From Chromohalobacter canadensis (lineage in GTDB: Bacteria; Pseudomonadota; Gammaproteobacteria; Pseudomonadales; Halomonadaceae), in assembly GCF_034479555.1 (NCBI RefSeq), contig NZ_CP140151.1, positions 3,038,001 to 3,102,000 on the forward strand: a DNA stretch of 64,000 nucleotides. The letters run 5' to 3'. The notes below the pieces were generated by a model. The model did no database searches and had not been told where the DNA came from. It saw nothing but the letters and a program-made list of their open reading frames with translations. Shown one piece after another: positions 42,516-51,559 of this stretch. How positions within the stretch are numbered: position 1 is the stretch's first letter; every line of letters begins with the position of its first letter. The position numbers and the translations under genes are program-made.

Positions 42516-43637
42516 GTGGCCGTACCCGTCGTCGACCCCGAGCGTTACGAGTCTCAGCTCGATGCCAAGCGCGAGCGTATCACGGCACAATTCGCGCGCT
42601 TCTCTCCGCCGCCGTTGGAGGTCTTTCCCTCGCCACCGAGACATTATCGGCAGCGCTGCGAGTTTCGTATCTGGCATGACGGCGACGACCTGTTCTATGC
42701 CATGTTCGAGGTCGATCCTGCCGACCCCAAACGCAAAACGGTCATCCGCCTGGATGAATATCCGGTGGCAGGGGAGCGCATCAACGCGCTCATGCCCGTC
42801 TTGCGTGAGGCACTGTTGGCAAGTGATACCCTGCGGCGCAAGTTGTTCCAGGTCGAGTTCTTGACCACGCTGAGTGGCGAAGCGTTGGTGACCTTGATCT
42901 ATCATCGCCAACTCGACGAGGCTTGGGAGCAGGAAGCACGGGCGTTACAGGAAGCGCTGAACGTGTCGATCATCGGCCGGGCGCGTAAGCAGCGTCTCGT
43001 TCTTGAGCGCGATCATGTCTGGGAGCGGTTGAACGTCGAAGGGCGCGAATTCGTCTATCAGCAGGTAGAGAACAGCTTTACTCAGCCCAATGCGGCGATT
43101 TGTCGGTCGATGCTGGGGTGGGCGCGGGACGTGACCTGTGAGAGCCGCGACGGCGATCTGGTGGAGTTCTATTGCGGCAACGGCAATTTCACGATTGCGC
43201 TGGCCGAGAACTTTCGTCGCGTGGTAGCCACCGAAATCTCGCGGACCTCGGTGGCCTCGGCTAACGTCAATCTCGAGGCCAATGGTGTGGCCAACGCCGT
43301 GGTGGCGCGGATGTCCGCTGAAGAGTTCAGCGAAGCCCTGGCCGGCGAGAAAAGCGGACGGCGCGTGGCGGCGATGGCACTCGATGAGCATGCCTTCACC
43401 ACGGCGCTGGTCGATCCGCCGCGGGCCGGACTCGATACGCATAGCTGCGAGCAACTCAAGGCCTATTCGCGAATCGTCTATATTTCTTGTAACCCGAACA
43501 CGCTCGAGGCGAATCTCGAATCGTTGAGCGCAACCCATGTCGTGACCCGTTTCGCATTGTTCGATCAGTTTCCGTATACCGACCACTGCGAATGTGGCGT
43601 GCTGCTGGAACGCCGGGAAACACCAGCGCACGCGTGA
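42516..43637 (+). CDS. trmA: tRNA (uracil-5-)-methyltransferase TrmA
   Basis: A 373-aa SAM-dependent enzyme that forms m5U54 in the T-loop of tRNAs (and modifies tmRNA). Landmarks: HYRQRCEFRIWHDGDDL, the SAM loop EFYCGNGNFTIALAE, DPPRAGLD, and the catalytic Cys in YISCNPNTL, with Glu in the final DHCECGVLLER. AAGGAG five to six bases before GTG at 42516 supports this start over the GTG at 42471. The N-terminus then aligns in length with the E. coli protein. Confidence 0.93.
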   Translation: MAVPVVDPERYESQLDAKRERITAQFARFSPPPLEVFPSPPRHYRQRCEFRIWHDGDDLFYAMFEVDPADPKRKTVIRLDEYPVAGERINALMPVLREALLASDTLRRKLFQVEFLTTLSGEALVTLIYHRQLDEAWEQEARALQEALNVSIIGRARKQRLVLERDHVWERLNVEGREFVYQQVENSFTQPNAAICRSMLGWARDVTCESRDGDLVEFYCGNGNFTIALAENFRRVVATEISRTSVASANVNLEANGVANAVVARMSAEEFSEALAGEKSGRRVAAMALDEHAFTTALVDPPRAGLDTHSCEQLKAYSRIVYISCNPNTLEANLESLSATHVVTRFALFDQFPYTDHCECGVLLERRETPAHA

Positions 43638-43811
43638 CAAGGCCCATGCACAACCGGCATACGCCATGAGGGTGCGTCACATCGGTGGGGCTTGACGCGC
43701 GATGGGAGTAAGCTCGTGTCACAGTGGTGGTACATGCAAGACGCGTGCATGCCGCCAAAGGATCATTCATCGGTCGCCATGAAGGGCGGCCGGTCGTAGA
43801 CGAGGTGCTTG

Positions 43812-46800
43812 ATGCAACACGTTGCGATCGAGGGCAAGGAAGATTTTCTCGCCCAGCTCAAAGAACAACTGGCCAAGCGGCTTCCTCAGGAAAAAGTGGA
43901 GCGGATCGCTGCCTTCGCGGGGGACCTGTATGCCTCGGCGCCGTTCGAGGAGGCCGCCGAGCGCGGCCTGGATGATATCTACGGCGCCACATTGTCGGCG
44001 TGGCACTTCATGCAGACGCATGATCCCAGCGAGGCCAAGGTGCGCGTCTTCAACGCCGATTTCGAGGAACACGGCTGGCAGTCGCCGCATACCGTTGTGG
44101 CCGTGCTGCACGAGGATATGCCGTTCTTGGTCGACTCGGTGCGTATCGAGCTCAATCGCCGCGGCCTGACGGTTCACGCGATCCACAATGCCGTGTTGGC
44201 GGTGGAGCGCGACGCCAAGCATCATCTCAAGCGTGTTACCTCGACCGAGGCCAAGAACGCGCCAGCATCGCGCGAGTCGATCATTCTAGTCGAGGTCGAC
44301 CGCCATTCCGATACAGCGACTCTGGACGACCTTCACGACAGTCTCGAAGAAGTGCTGCGCGACGTGCGCGCGGCGGTCGAAGACTTCGACCCCATGCGTG
44401 AGCGGGTGCGTCAGTCGATCAAGGAGCTCAAGGCGCAGCGCCCGAAGCAGATCAAGGCCGACGATCATAAAGAAGCCATCGCCTTCCTCGAGTGGCTGCT
44501 CGACGATCATTTCACCTTCCTGGGCTATGACGAGTACGAGGTATTGCAGGAAGAAGGCCAGGATCGTCTGCGCCAGATACCCAAGAGCGAATTGGGCGTG
44601 TTCAAGCTCGATCAGCCGCGTTACCGCGAGCGTATCAGTACCGACGAGGGCGTCGAGGACGATCAGTATGTGCTGGTGCCGGAGCTTTTGTCCTTCGCCA
44701 AGAGCGCTTATCACGCGCGCGTTCATCGCCCGGCCTATCCGGATTACATCTCCATCGACCGTTACGATGAAGACGGTCGCGTCATCGGCGAGCGGCGCTT
44801 TCTAGGGCTCTATACCTCGACGGTCTACAACGAATCGCCGCGCAACGTGCCGGTGCTGCGCAAGAAGATCGAAGCTGTCATCAAGGCCGCAGGCGTCAAT
44901 CCCAAGGGGCACAACGGCAAACAGCTGACGCAGATCCTCGAGGTCTACCCGCGTGACGATCTGTTCCAGATCGATACCGACGAGTTGGCGCAGACCGCCT
45001 TCGGTATCCTCAATATCCGCGAACGGCGCAAGGTACGCTTGTTCATTCGCGAAGACCGTTTCGGCCAGTTCTATTCGTGCCTGGCGTTCGTGCCGCGCGA
45101 TGTGTTCTCCACTGAATTGCGCGTGCGCATCCAGAACCTGCTCTGCGAAGAACTCGACGCGACCTTTGGCGATTTCAATACCTATCTGTCCGAGTCAGTG
45201 CTGGCGCGGATCCAGTTCATCCTGCGTTTCAACGGCGAGCGCCCGGCCGAATACGATATACGCCGCCTGGAGAAGAAGATCACAGCGCTCTCGCGTAGCT
45301 GGCGGGACGATCTGCAGGCCGCCATGGTCGAGGGCTACGGCGAGGAACAGGCCAACCGCCTGATGCAAGACTATCGTGAGGCGTTCCCCAACAGCTATCG
45401 CGAAGACTTCTCGGCCCGCACTGCCGTCTACGATATCCACCACCTCGGCGAGTTGGGCAAAAATGCGCCGATCAGCCTGAGTCTTTATCGGCTGGTCGAG
45501 GAGAACATCGACGGGGTCAACCTCAAGCTTTTCCACGCCGATCAGCCGATCCCGCTCTCCGATGTGCTTCCAGTGCTTGAAAACCTGGGACTCCGCGTGA
45601 TCAGCGAACGTCCCTACGAGGTCGAGTGCCCCGATCAGGCCTACTGGATTCATGACTTCACCCTCGAACACCGTGGCGACGGGGTCGTCAATCTCCAAGA
45701 AATGCGCGATGTCTTCATCGAGGCGTTCACGCGCATCTGGACTGGCGCTGCCGAAAGCGATGCCTTCAATCGCCTGGTCATCGGTGCCAACCTGGCCTGG
45801 CGTGAAGTGGCGGTGCTGCGTGCCTATGCGCGCTATCTCAAGCAGTTGCGCTTCGGCCTGTCGCAGGATTACATCGCCAATACTCTGACCAGCCATCCGG
45901 ACATTACCCGCGAGCTGGTGACGCTGTTCGAACTACGCTTCGATCCCGATGATACCGCCGGCGACAGCGAGATAGAGGAATGCGTGGCGCGCATCGAGAG
46001 CCTGCTCGATGAGGTCGCCAGCCTCAATGACGATCTGCTGCTGCGTCGCTACATGGCGTTGATTCAGGCGACGCTGCGGACCAACTATTATCAACGGCGC
46101 GAAGATGGCGAGTCCAAGGAGTACATCGCCCTCAAGCTCGAGCCGACGAAAGTGCCGGACATGCCTAAACCACGGCCGATGTTCGAAATCTTCGTCTATT
46201 CGCCGCGCGTCGAGGGTGTTCACCTGCGCAGTGGCAAGGTCGCGCGCGGCGGGCTGCGCTGGTCCGATCGTCACGAGGACTTCCGCACCGAGATCCTGGG
46301 TCTGGCCAAGGCGCAGCAGGTCAAGAACGCCGTCATCGTTCCGGTAGGCGCCAAGGGTGGCTTCATCTGCAAGCGCATGCCCGATGGCGCCGACCGCGAC
46401 ACGGTGCAGAAGGAAGGTATCGCCTGCTATCAGACTTTCATCCGCGCGCTGCTCGACGTGACGGACAACCTGGAAGGTGGCGAGACCGTACCGCCCGAGC
46501 GAGTGGTACGTCATGACGAGGCCGATCCCTACCTGGTGGTGGCTGCCGACAAGGGCACCGCGACTTTCTCGGACATTGCCAACGCCATTTCGCTGGAATA
46601 CGGCCATTGGCTGGGCGATGCCTTCGCCTCCGGCGGCGAGCACGGCTATGACCACAAGAAGATGGGGATTACCGCCAAGGGGGCTTGGGAGTCGGTCAAG
46701 CGTCACTTCCGCGAAATGGGCCTCAACACCCAGGAAACGCCGTTCAGCGTGGTGGGTATCGGCGACATGGCGGGTGACGTATTCGGTAACGGCCTGCTGT

Positions 46801-48650
46801 TGTCGGACAAGATCCGCCTCATCGCTGCCTTTAACCACCGGCATATCTTTGTCGATCCCGATCCGGACACCTCGGCGTCGTTCAAAGAACGCCAGCGCAT
46901 GTTCGAGCTGGCGCGCTCGAGCTGGGAGGATTACGACACCGCCTTGATCTCCGAGGGTGGGGGCGTGTTCTCGCGCGATACCAAGTCCATCAACATTACG
47001 CCGCAGATGAAGAAAGCCTTCGACATCAAGGCGGGCAAATTGTCGCCCAACGAGTTGATTCGCGCGATTCTGACCTCGCGTTGCGATCTACTCTGGAACG
47101 GCGGCATCGGCACCTACGTCAAGGCCTCAGACGAGACGCATGCCGAAGTGGGCGACAAGGCCAACGATGCCTTGCGTGTCGATGGTCATGAATTGCGCTG
47201 CCGGGTGATCGGTGAAGGCGGCAATCTCGGCTTTACTCAGCTCGGACGCATGGAAGCCGCAGAGCAGGGCGTACGCGTCACGACGGACTTCATCGACAAT
47301 GCCGGCGGGGTCAATTGCTCCGACCATGAAGTCAATATCAAGATCCTGCTCGACGATATCGTCAAAGCCGGCGACATGACCGACAAGCAGCGCAATGAGT
47401 TGCTGGCGAGCATGACCGAGGAAGTGAGTGAACTGGTGCTGCGCGATAACTATCGTCAGACCCAGGCACTCTCGTTGTCGGAGATTCTCAGCCAGCAAGG
47501 CATGGGTCCCTATCGGCGCTTCATCAATGAACTGGAAGCCGCTGGAGGACTGGATCGCGAGCTGGAGTTCCTGCCCTCCGACGAAGCGCTGGTCGAACGC
47601 GGCAATATGGAAAAAGGCCTGACGCTGCCCGAGCTGTCGGTGCTGATTTCTTATGCCAAGAGTGCGTTGAAGACCGACATGATTGCCTCCGATCTGCCGG
47701 ACAATCCGCATGTCCAGCGGCACATGGCGCGGGCCTTCCCGAAGACGCTGGTCGAGCGTTTTCCGGACGAGATGTATCAGCATCGTTTGAAGCGCGAGAT
47801 CACCGCGACGCAGATCGCCAACGACCTGGTCGATCACATGGGTATCACCTTCGTGCGGCGCCTGCGTGACTCCACCGGCGCCACGCGAGCGGAAGTGACG
47901 CGCGCCTATCTCATCGTGCGCGATTGCTTCAACCTCGAAGGCCTCTGGGAGCAGATCGAGGCACTCGATTATCAGGTCGAAAGCCGCGTTCAGTACAGCA
48001 TGATGCTCGATCTGATGCGGCTGCTGCGCCGGGCCACGCGCTGGTTCCTGCGTCATCGCACCAACCAGAGCATTCAGGAGGCGGTGGAATACTTCGCGCC
48101 GCGTATTACGCAGCTACAAGAAGGTATCGGCAAGCGCCTGCGCGGCGGGGACCATGAAATGTGGGACGCGCGTCGTGACGAGCTGGAAAAAGCCGGCGTG
48201 CCGACCACCTTGGCGAGCATCGTCGCGGCGGCCGACAGCCTGTACGCCGGGCTGGGCATCATCGAGGCGGCCCGCGCGACCGACGAGAAGATCCAGCGTG
48301 TCGCGGAGGTCTATTACGATATCGGTCATCGCCTGGAACTGCCGTGGATGAATAGCCAGATCAACGCACTGAAAGTACGCGATAGCTGGCAGGCGCAGGC
48401 GCGCGAAACCTTCCGCGATGATCTCGATCGTCAGCAATTGGCACTGACCATCAGCGTGCTCAAGATGGACGGCGCGCCGAGTGGTGTGGAGCCCCGTGTC
48501 GAGCAGTGGCTGGAACGGCATGCCGGCTTGGTCGAACGCTGGTGTGGCCTGCTCAACGAGGTGCGTTCGGGCGCCCAGGGTGGTTTCCCGCTATTCGCGG
48601 TGGCCATTCGCGAACTGGTCGATCTTGCCGAGAGCAACGGCGAGGGGTAA
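43812..48650 (+). CDS. gdhB: Large NAD-specific glutamate dehydrogenase
   Basis: A 1612-aa (about 180 kDa) NAD-dependent glutamate dehydrogenase of the GDH-180 class, oxidising glutamate to 2-oxoglutarate and ammonium. A long N-terminal region (1-700) holds ACT-like regulatory segments (LDDHFTFLGYDEYEV, DRFGQFYSCLAFVPRD). The catalytic centre follows with GGLRWSDRHEDFRTEILGL and VKNAVIVPVGAKGGF, and the nucleotide part includes EGGNLGFTQLGRM. GAGG six bases before the ATG at 43812. A hairpin follows. In halophiles it can supply or drain the glutamate pool; that role is inference. Confidence 0.95.
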   Translation: MQHVAIEGKEDFLAQLKEQLAKRLPQEKVERIAAFAGDLYASAPFEEAAERGLDDIYGATLSAWHFMQTHDPSEAKVRVFNADFEEHGWQSPHTVVAVLHEDMPFLVDSVRIELNRRGLTVHAIHNAVLAVERDAKHHLKRVTSTEAKNAPASRESIILVEVDRHSDTATLDDLHDSLEEVLRDVRAAVEDFDPMRERVRQSIKELKAQRPKQIKADDHKEAIAFLEWLLDDHFTFLGYDEYEVLQEEGQDRLRQIPKSELGVFKLDQPRYRERISTDEGVEDDQYVLVPELLSFAKSAYHARVHRPAYPDYISIDRYDEDGRVIGERRFLGLYTSTVYNESPRNVPVLRKKIEAVIKAAGVNPKGHNGKQLTQILEVYPRDDLFQIDTDELAQTAFGILNIRERRKVRLFIREDRFGQFYSCLAFVPRDVFSTELRVRIQNLLCEELDATFGDFNTYLSESVLARIQFILRFNGERPAEYDIRRLEKKITALSRSWRDDLQAAMVEGYGEEQANRLMQDYREAFPNSYREDFSARTAVYDIHHLGELGKNAPISLSLYRLVEENIDGVNLKLFHADQPIPLSDVLPVLENLGLRVISERPYEVECPDQAYWIHDFTLEHRGDGVVNLQEMRDVFIEAFTRIWTGAAESDAFNRLVIGANLAWREVAVLRAYARYLKQLRFGLSQDYIANTLTSHPDITRELVTLFELRFDPDDTAGDSEIEECVARIESLLDEVASLNDDLLLRRYMALIQATLRTNYYQRREDGESKEYIALKLEPTKVPDMPKPRPMFEIFVYSPRVEGVHLRSGKVARGGLRWSDRHEDFRTEILGLAKAQQVKNAVIVPVGAKGGFICKRMPDGADRDTVQKEGIACYQTFIRALLDVTDNLEGGETVPPERVVRHDEADPYLVVAADKGTATFSDIANAISLEYGHWLGDAFASGGEHGYDHKKMGITAKGAWESVKRHFREMGLNTQETPFSVVGIGDMAGDVFGNGLLLSDKIRLIAAFNHRHIFVDPDPDTSASFKERQRMFELARSSWEDYDTALISEGGGVFSRDTKSINITPQMKKAFDIKAGKLSPNELIRAILTSRCDLLWNGGIGTYVKASDETHAEVGDKANDALRVDGHELRCRVIGEGGNLGFTQLGRMEAAEQGVRVTTDFIDNAGGVNCSDHEVNIKILLDDIVKAGDMTDKQRNELLASMTEEVSELVLRDNYRQTQALSLSEILSQQGMGPYRRFINELEAAGGLDRELEFLPSDEALVERGNMEKGLTLPELSVLISYAKSALKTDMIASDLPDNPHVQRHMARAFPKTLVERFPDEMYQHRLKREITATQIANDLVDHMGITFVRRLRDSTGATRAEVTRAYLIVRDCFNLEGLWEQIEALDYQVESRVQYSMMLDLMRLLRRATRWFLRHRTNQSIQEAVEYFAPRITQLQEGIGKRLRGGDHEMWDARRDELEKAGVPTTLASIVAAADSLYAGLGIIEAARATDEKIQRVAEVYYDIGHRLELPWMNSQINALKVRDSWQAQARETFRDDLDRQQLALTISVLKMDGAPSGVEPRVEQWLERHAGLVERWCGLLNEVRSGAQGGFPLFAVAIRELVDLAESNGEG

Positions 48651-48661
48651 GCCCGCACGTA

Positions 48662-48690
48662 AATGCCCCGAGCCGCGTGCTCGAGGCATT
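48662..48690 (+). terminator. Hairpin terminator after gdhB
   Basis: An 11-bp stem with one mismatch around a CCGCGT-type loop starts 12 bp after the gdhB stop. A TTTTCC run follows a few bases later. Confidence 0.6.
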
Positions 48691-48791
48691 GTCGATTTTC
48701 CTTCCTCTTCGAACCTGCAAGTAAAGCATTGGCGCTTATGTCTCTGATATGCTGTGCTCGACTCAGGTTCGAAGCCAAGTAGAGAAGCCCC

Positions 48792-49871
48792 ATGAATCAT
48801 CGCGTTATTACCACAATGCTCGTGGCCCTGGGACTGGCCGGCACGTCATCGCTGGCCATGGCCCAGAGCGCTGCACAGCAGAAGGCGCACGAAGCGGCGG
48901 CTAAAATCGATCTTACCGATTTCTTGCAGTCGAGCTCCGATGCACGTAGCCAGAGTTTTTTCTTCGGCGGGACGCAGACGCATCCCTTTACCGTCGAAAA
49001 GTCAGGCCGCTATCAATTCCAGAGCTCGACCTTGCCGGGCGACTCTGATGATTACCGAATCGAAGCGACCCTGCTCGATGAGCAGGGCAATGAGATCGCT
49101 TCGGCGTCGGGGCTGGGCCAGAACGATGGCTTGACCATGGCACAACGCCTGGAACCCGGCGATTACGTGTTGCGTGTCTCTGGCCAGAAGTTCGGTACCA
49201 CCAAGACGGGCGGTAATAGCTTCGTTATCTCCGTCAATGGCTTGGATGCCCAGGGCAACCCGCTTTCAAGCGATGAAAGTGGTGTCGATGCCGGTGGCGG
49301 CATCATGTTCGGTGGCCCGGGTAAGAATGGTCGTACCACGGCCTTCGTCGATGAAGACGATGCGGTGGCGGCCATCGCTGCGCCGCGTCCCGACGCCAGC
49401 GAGGCAGCGTCTTCTGCGCCCTCGTCGGAGACGTCCAGCGCATCGGCCGGTGACCAGGCCGCTGGTTCTTCCGACGATGAGGCCGCGTCCGCCAATGATG
49501 ATGAGGCCGCATCCGCCAATGACGAAGACGCTTTGCCGGATGCTTTCGACGAGATCGTGACCGACCTGGCCATTCGTGAGCAGGGCAAGGTGTTGAGTTT
49601 CGACGTGGTGGAAGCGGGCACTGTGTCGGTGACCAGCTCGACCTTCCCTGGCAACGAGGGCACCTATCGTCTCGAGGCGCGGATTCTCGATGAAAGCGGT
49701 GATGTCGTGGCGAGTGACGCGGGCGAAGGTTTCGAAAGCGACTTCGATATCGAGACCACGCTGCAACCAGGGCGTTACACCGTTTGGGTGAAAGGCCAGA
49801 AGTTCGGCAGTGCGATGAGCGGCGTCAACAACTACACGCTACGCGTGCAGCAGCTCGATACTCAGCCTTAA
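48792..49871 (+). CDS. Secreted protein with two tandem PPC-like beta domains and acidic linker
   Basis: A 359-aa protein not assigned to a named family. The signal peptide is residues 1-24 (AMA-QS). Two homologous beta-sandwich repeats follow, at about 45-150 and 255-357. They share the pattern SSTxPGxxxxYRxEAxxLDExGxxxAS...LxPGxYxxxVxGQKFG and resemble bacterial pre-peptidase C-terminal (PPC) domains. The linker between them (about 195-250) is Ala/Ser/Asp/Glu-rich, with a repeated DDEAASAND unit. No catalytic domain is present, so binding or envelope stabilisation is a guess. Confidence 0.7.
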   Translation: MNHRVITTMLVALGLAGTSSLAMAQSAAQQKAHEAAAKIDLTDFLQSSSDARSQSFFFGGTQTHPFTVEKSGRYQFQSSTLPGDSDDYRIEATLLDEQGNEIASASGLGQNDGLTMAQRLEPGDYVLRVSGQKFGTTKTGGNSFVISVNGLDAQGNPLSSDESGVDAGGGIMFGGPGKNGRTTAFVDEDDAVAAIAAPRPDASEAASSAPSSETSSASAGDQAAGSSDDEAASANDDEAASANDEDALPDAFDEIVTDLAIREQGKVLSFDVVEAGTVSVTSSTFPGNEGTYRLEARILDESGDVVASDAGEGFESDFDIETTLQPGRYTVWVKGQKFGSAMSGVNNYTLRVQQLDTQP

Positions 49872-49884
49872 GGCCTGCAGCAGT

Positions 49885-49948
49885 GTCGGGGCTGACGCTC
49901 CCCGACGCGAGCCCCGCTTCGCCATGCGCGAATGCGGGGCTCTGCGCT
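49885..49948 (+). terminator. Tandem hairpin terminator after secreted protein gene
   Basis: There are two consecutive inverted repeats: a 7-bp stem at 49885-49906 and a 9-bp GC-rich stem at 49909-49942. The second is followed by TGCGCTTTTGG. Confidence 0.7.
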
Positions 49949-50018
49949 TTTGGGCACGGCTACGCTATACTGCGCGCCCATTTCATGTCTTGCCGCTCAC
50001 TACATTGCCCGAGGAACC

Positions 50019-51023
50019 ATGTACGCCCTGGCCCGTTCGCTACTTTTCCGACTCGACCCCGAAACCGCTCACGGTGTTGCGCTGACGTCACTCGATGCCG
50101 GCCATCGCCTGGGGCTGAGCAGGTGGATGGGCGCGCATGTCGAGGCGCCCGTCACGCTGATGGGGCTGACGTTCCCCAATCGCGTGGGGCTGGCAGCGGG
50201 GCTCGACAAGAATGCCGAGCATCTCGATGCGCTCGGGGCACTGGGTTTTGGCTTCGTCGAAGTGGGCACGGTGACGCCCAAGCCGCAGCCGGGCAACCCC
50301 AGGCCACGTCTGTTTCGCGTGCCGGAATGCGGCGCGATCATCAATCGCATGGGATTCAACAATGCCGGCGTCGACCGACTCGTCGACAACGTGCGCAAGA
50401 GCCGTTACGCGGGTGTCATCGGCATCAACATCGGCAAGAACCTGGATACCCCGGTGGAGCACGCGGTGGACGATTACCTGACGTGTCTGCGCAAGGTGCA
50501 CGCGCACGCGGATTACGTCACGGTGAACCTGTCGTCGCCGAACACGCCGGGGCTTCGCAACTTACAGTTCGGCGAGCATCTGGAGGCGTTACTGGGCACA
50601 CTGGTCGAGGAAAAACACCGCCTCGATGCCGCTGGTGATCGGCGAGTGCCCCTGGCTGTGAAGATCGCTCCCGACATGAATGACGACGAAGTCGCGTTAG
50701 TTGCACAGGCGCTGGCGGCCAACGGTGTCGATGCCGTCATTGCTACCAATACCACAGTGTCGCGCGAGGCGGTGGCGGGGCTTGCGAATGCCGATGAGCA
50801 GGGCGGGCTTTCCGGACGCCCGGTGTTCGAGTCGTCCAACCGGGTGATTCATGAGTTACGCCGCCATCTGCCGACGCTGCCGATCATTGGCGTCGGCGGT
50901 ATCGATAGCGGGAATGCGGCGCGTGCCAAGTGCGAAGCGGGGGCCGACCTCGTGCAGCTGTATACTGGCTTCATCTATCGGGGGCCAGCGCTGGTGGGTG
51001 AATGCGCCGGGGCCTTGACGTAA
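50019..51023 (+). CDS. pyrD: Dihydroorotate dehydrogenase (quinone), class 2
   Basis: A 334-aa FMN enzyme that oxidises dihydroorotate to orotate in pyrimidine synthesis and passes electrons to quinone. The N-terminal membrane-associating helices ([15 protein letters not shown]) mark class 2. The catalytic loop NLSSPNTPG carries the active-site Ser, and TNTTVSR and GVGGIDSG are FMN-site segments. GAGGA before the ATG at 50019 rejects a longer reading. Neighbouring rmf and rlmKL repeat the enteric and pseudomonad gene order. Confidence 0.95.
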   Translation: MYALARSLLFRLDPETAHGVALTSLDAGHRLGLSRWMGAHVEAPVTLMGLTFPNRVGLAAGLDKNAEHLDALGALGFGFVEVGTVTPKPQPGNPRPRLFRVPECGAIINRMGFNNAGVDRLVDNVRKSRYAGVIGINIGKNLDTPVEHAVDDYLTCLRKVHAHADYVTVNLSSPNTPGLRNLQFGEHLEALLGTLVEEKHRLDAAGDRRVPLAVKIAPDMNDDEVALVAQALAANGVDAVIATNTTVSREAVAGLANADEQGGLSGRPVFESSNRVIHELRRHLPTLPIIGVGGIDSGNAARAKCEAGADLVQLYTGFIYRGPALVGECAGALT

Positions 51024-51039
51024 CGTGCGTTGACGTAAA

Positions 51040-51060
51040 AAGGCCCGCAACGCGGGCCTT
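51040..51060. terminator. Hairpin terminator between pyrD and rmf
   Basis: A 9-bp perfect stem (AAGGCCCGC) with loop AAC, preceded by AAAA. On the minus strand the hairpin is followed by a short T-run, so it may mainly terminate rmf. Confidence 0.65.
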
Positions 51061-51113
51061 GTCGTGGACCTGTCAATGGGGCGTCGATTCAGGCGCCACG
51101 AAGGGTTTTACCA

Positions 51114-51320
51114 TCACAGTACCATGGGGTTTCGATGGATGCCGGAAATCCCCGTCATGCCGGCCCATTGGTCCCCACGACCTTCACGCCAACCGCTCAT
51201 CCAGTACTCACGGAGGTTGATGTTCTGGCTGGGGCAATCATCGCGAGAGCGCCCCGTCATGCCGGCTTTGTATCCGTGGACATATGCACGCTGAAAGCGA
51301 TCACGTTTCTGTCGTTTCAT
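51114..51320 (-). CDS. rmf: Ribosome modulation factor
   Basis: A 68-aa basic protein that pairs 70S ribosomes into inactive 100S dimers in stationary phase. It matches E. coli RMF closely at MKRQKRDR at the N-terminus, GYKAGMTGRS, CP followed by Asn-rich residues, and W..GWRE. The C-terminus is about 13 residues longer than in E. coli. AAGAGG eight bases upstream supports the Met at 51320. Three short palindromes lie upstream (see findings). Confidence 0.93.
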   Translation of the reverse strand: MKRQKRDRFQRAYVHGYKAGMTGRSRDDCPSQNINLREYWMSGWREGRGDQWAGMTGISGIHRNPMVL

Positions 51321-51399
51321 CGGATGGCCTCTTATCAAGAACCGATTATTGAGATCTGACAGTACATGCCGACAATGGGGCACCCATCACCGCCATGAA

Positions 51400-51443
51400 C
51401 CGGAACGTCCGGACACGAAACGCATGCGTTTTCAGTAGCTACT
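51400..51443. promoter_or_regulatory. Cluster of three palindromes upstream of rmf
   Basis: CCGGA-ACG-TCCGG (51400-51412), AAACGCATGCGTTT (51418-51431) and AGTAGCTACT (51434-51443) lie 80-123 bp upstream of the rmf start. They may be regulator sites or RNA structures. Confidence 0.35.
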
Positions 51444-51530
51444 ATTTTTAAGTTTTAGTGCTTTGACGCGGATTTGTCGACCAGCGATTTGGCATAAGCC
51501 AAACGTTCCATGTAAACCACAGGAATATGA

Positions 51531-51547
51531 CCGGCGCGTGGCGCCGG
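51531..51547 (+). promoter_or_regulatory. 5'-leader hairpin before rlmKL
   Basis: A perfect 7-bp stem CCGGCGC-GTG-GCGCCGG ends 12 bp before the ATG at 51560. Its last bases overlap the probable GGGA ribosome site and could limit translation. Confidence 0.4.
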
Positions 51548-51559
51548 GATGACGACTTT

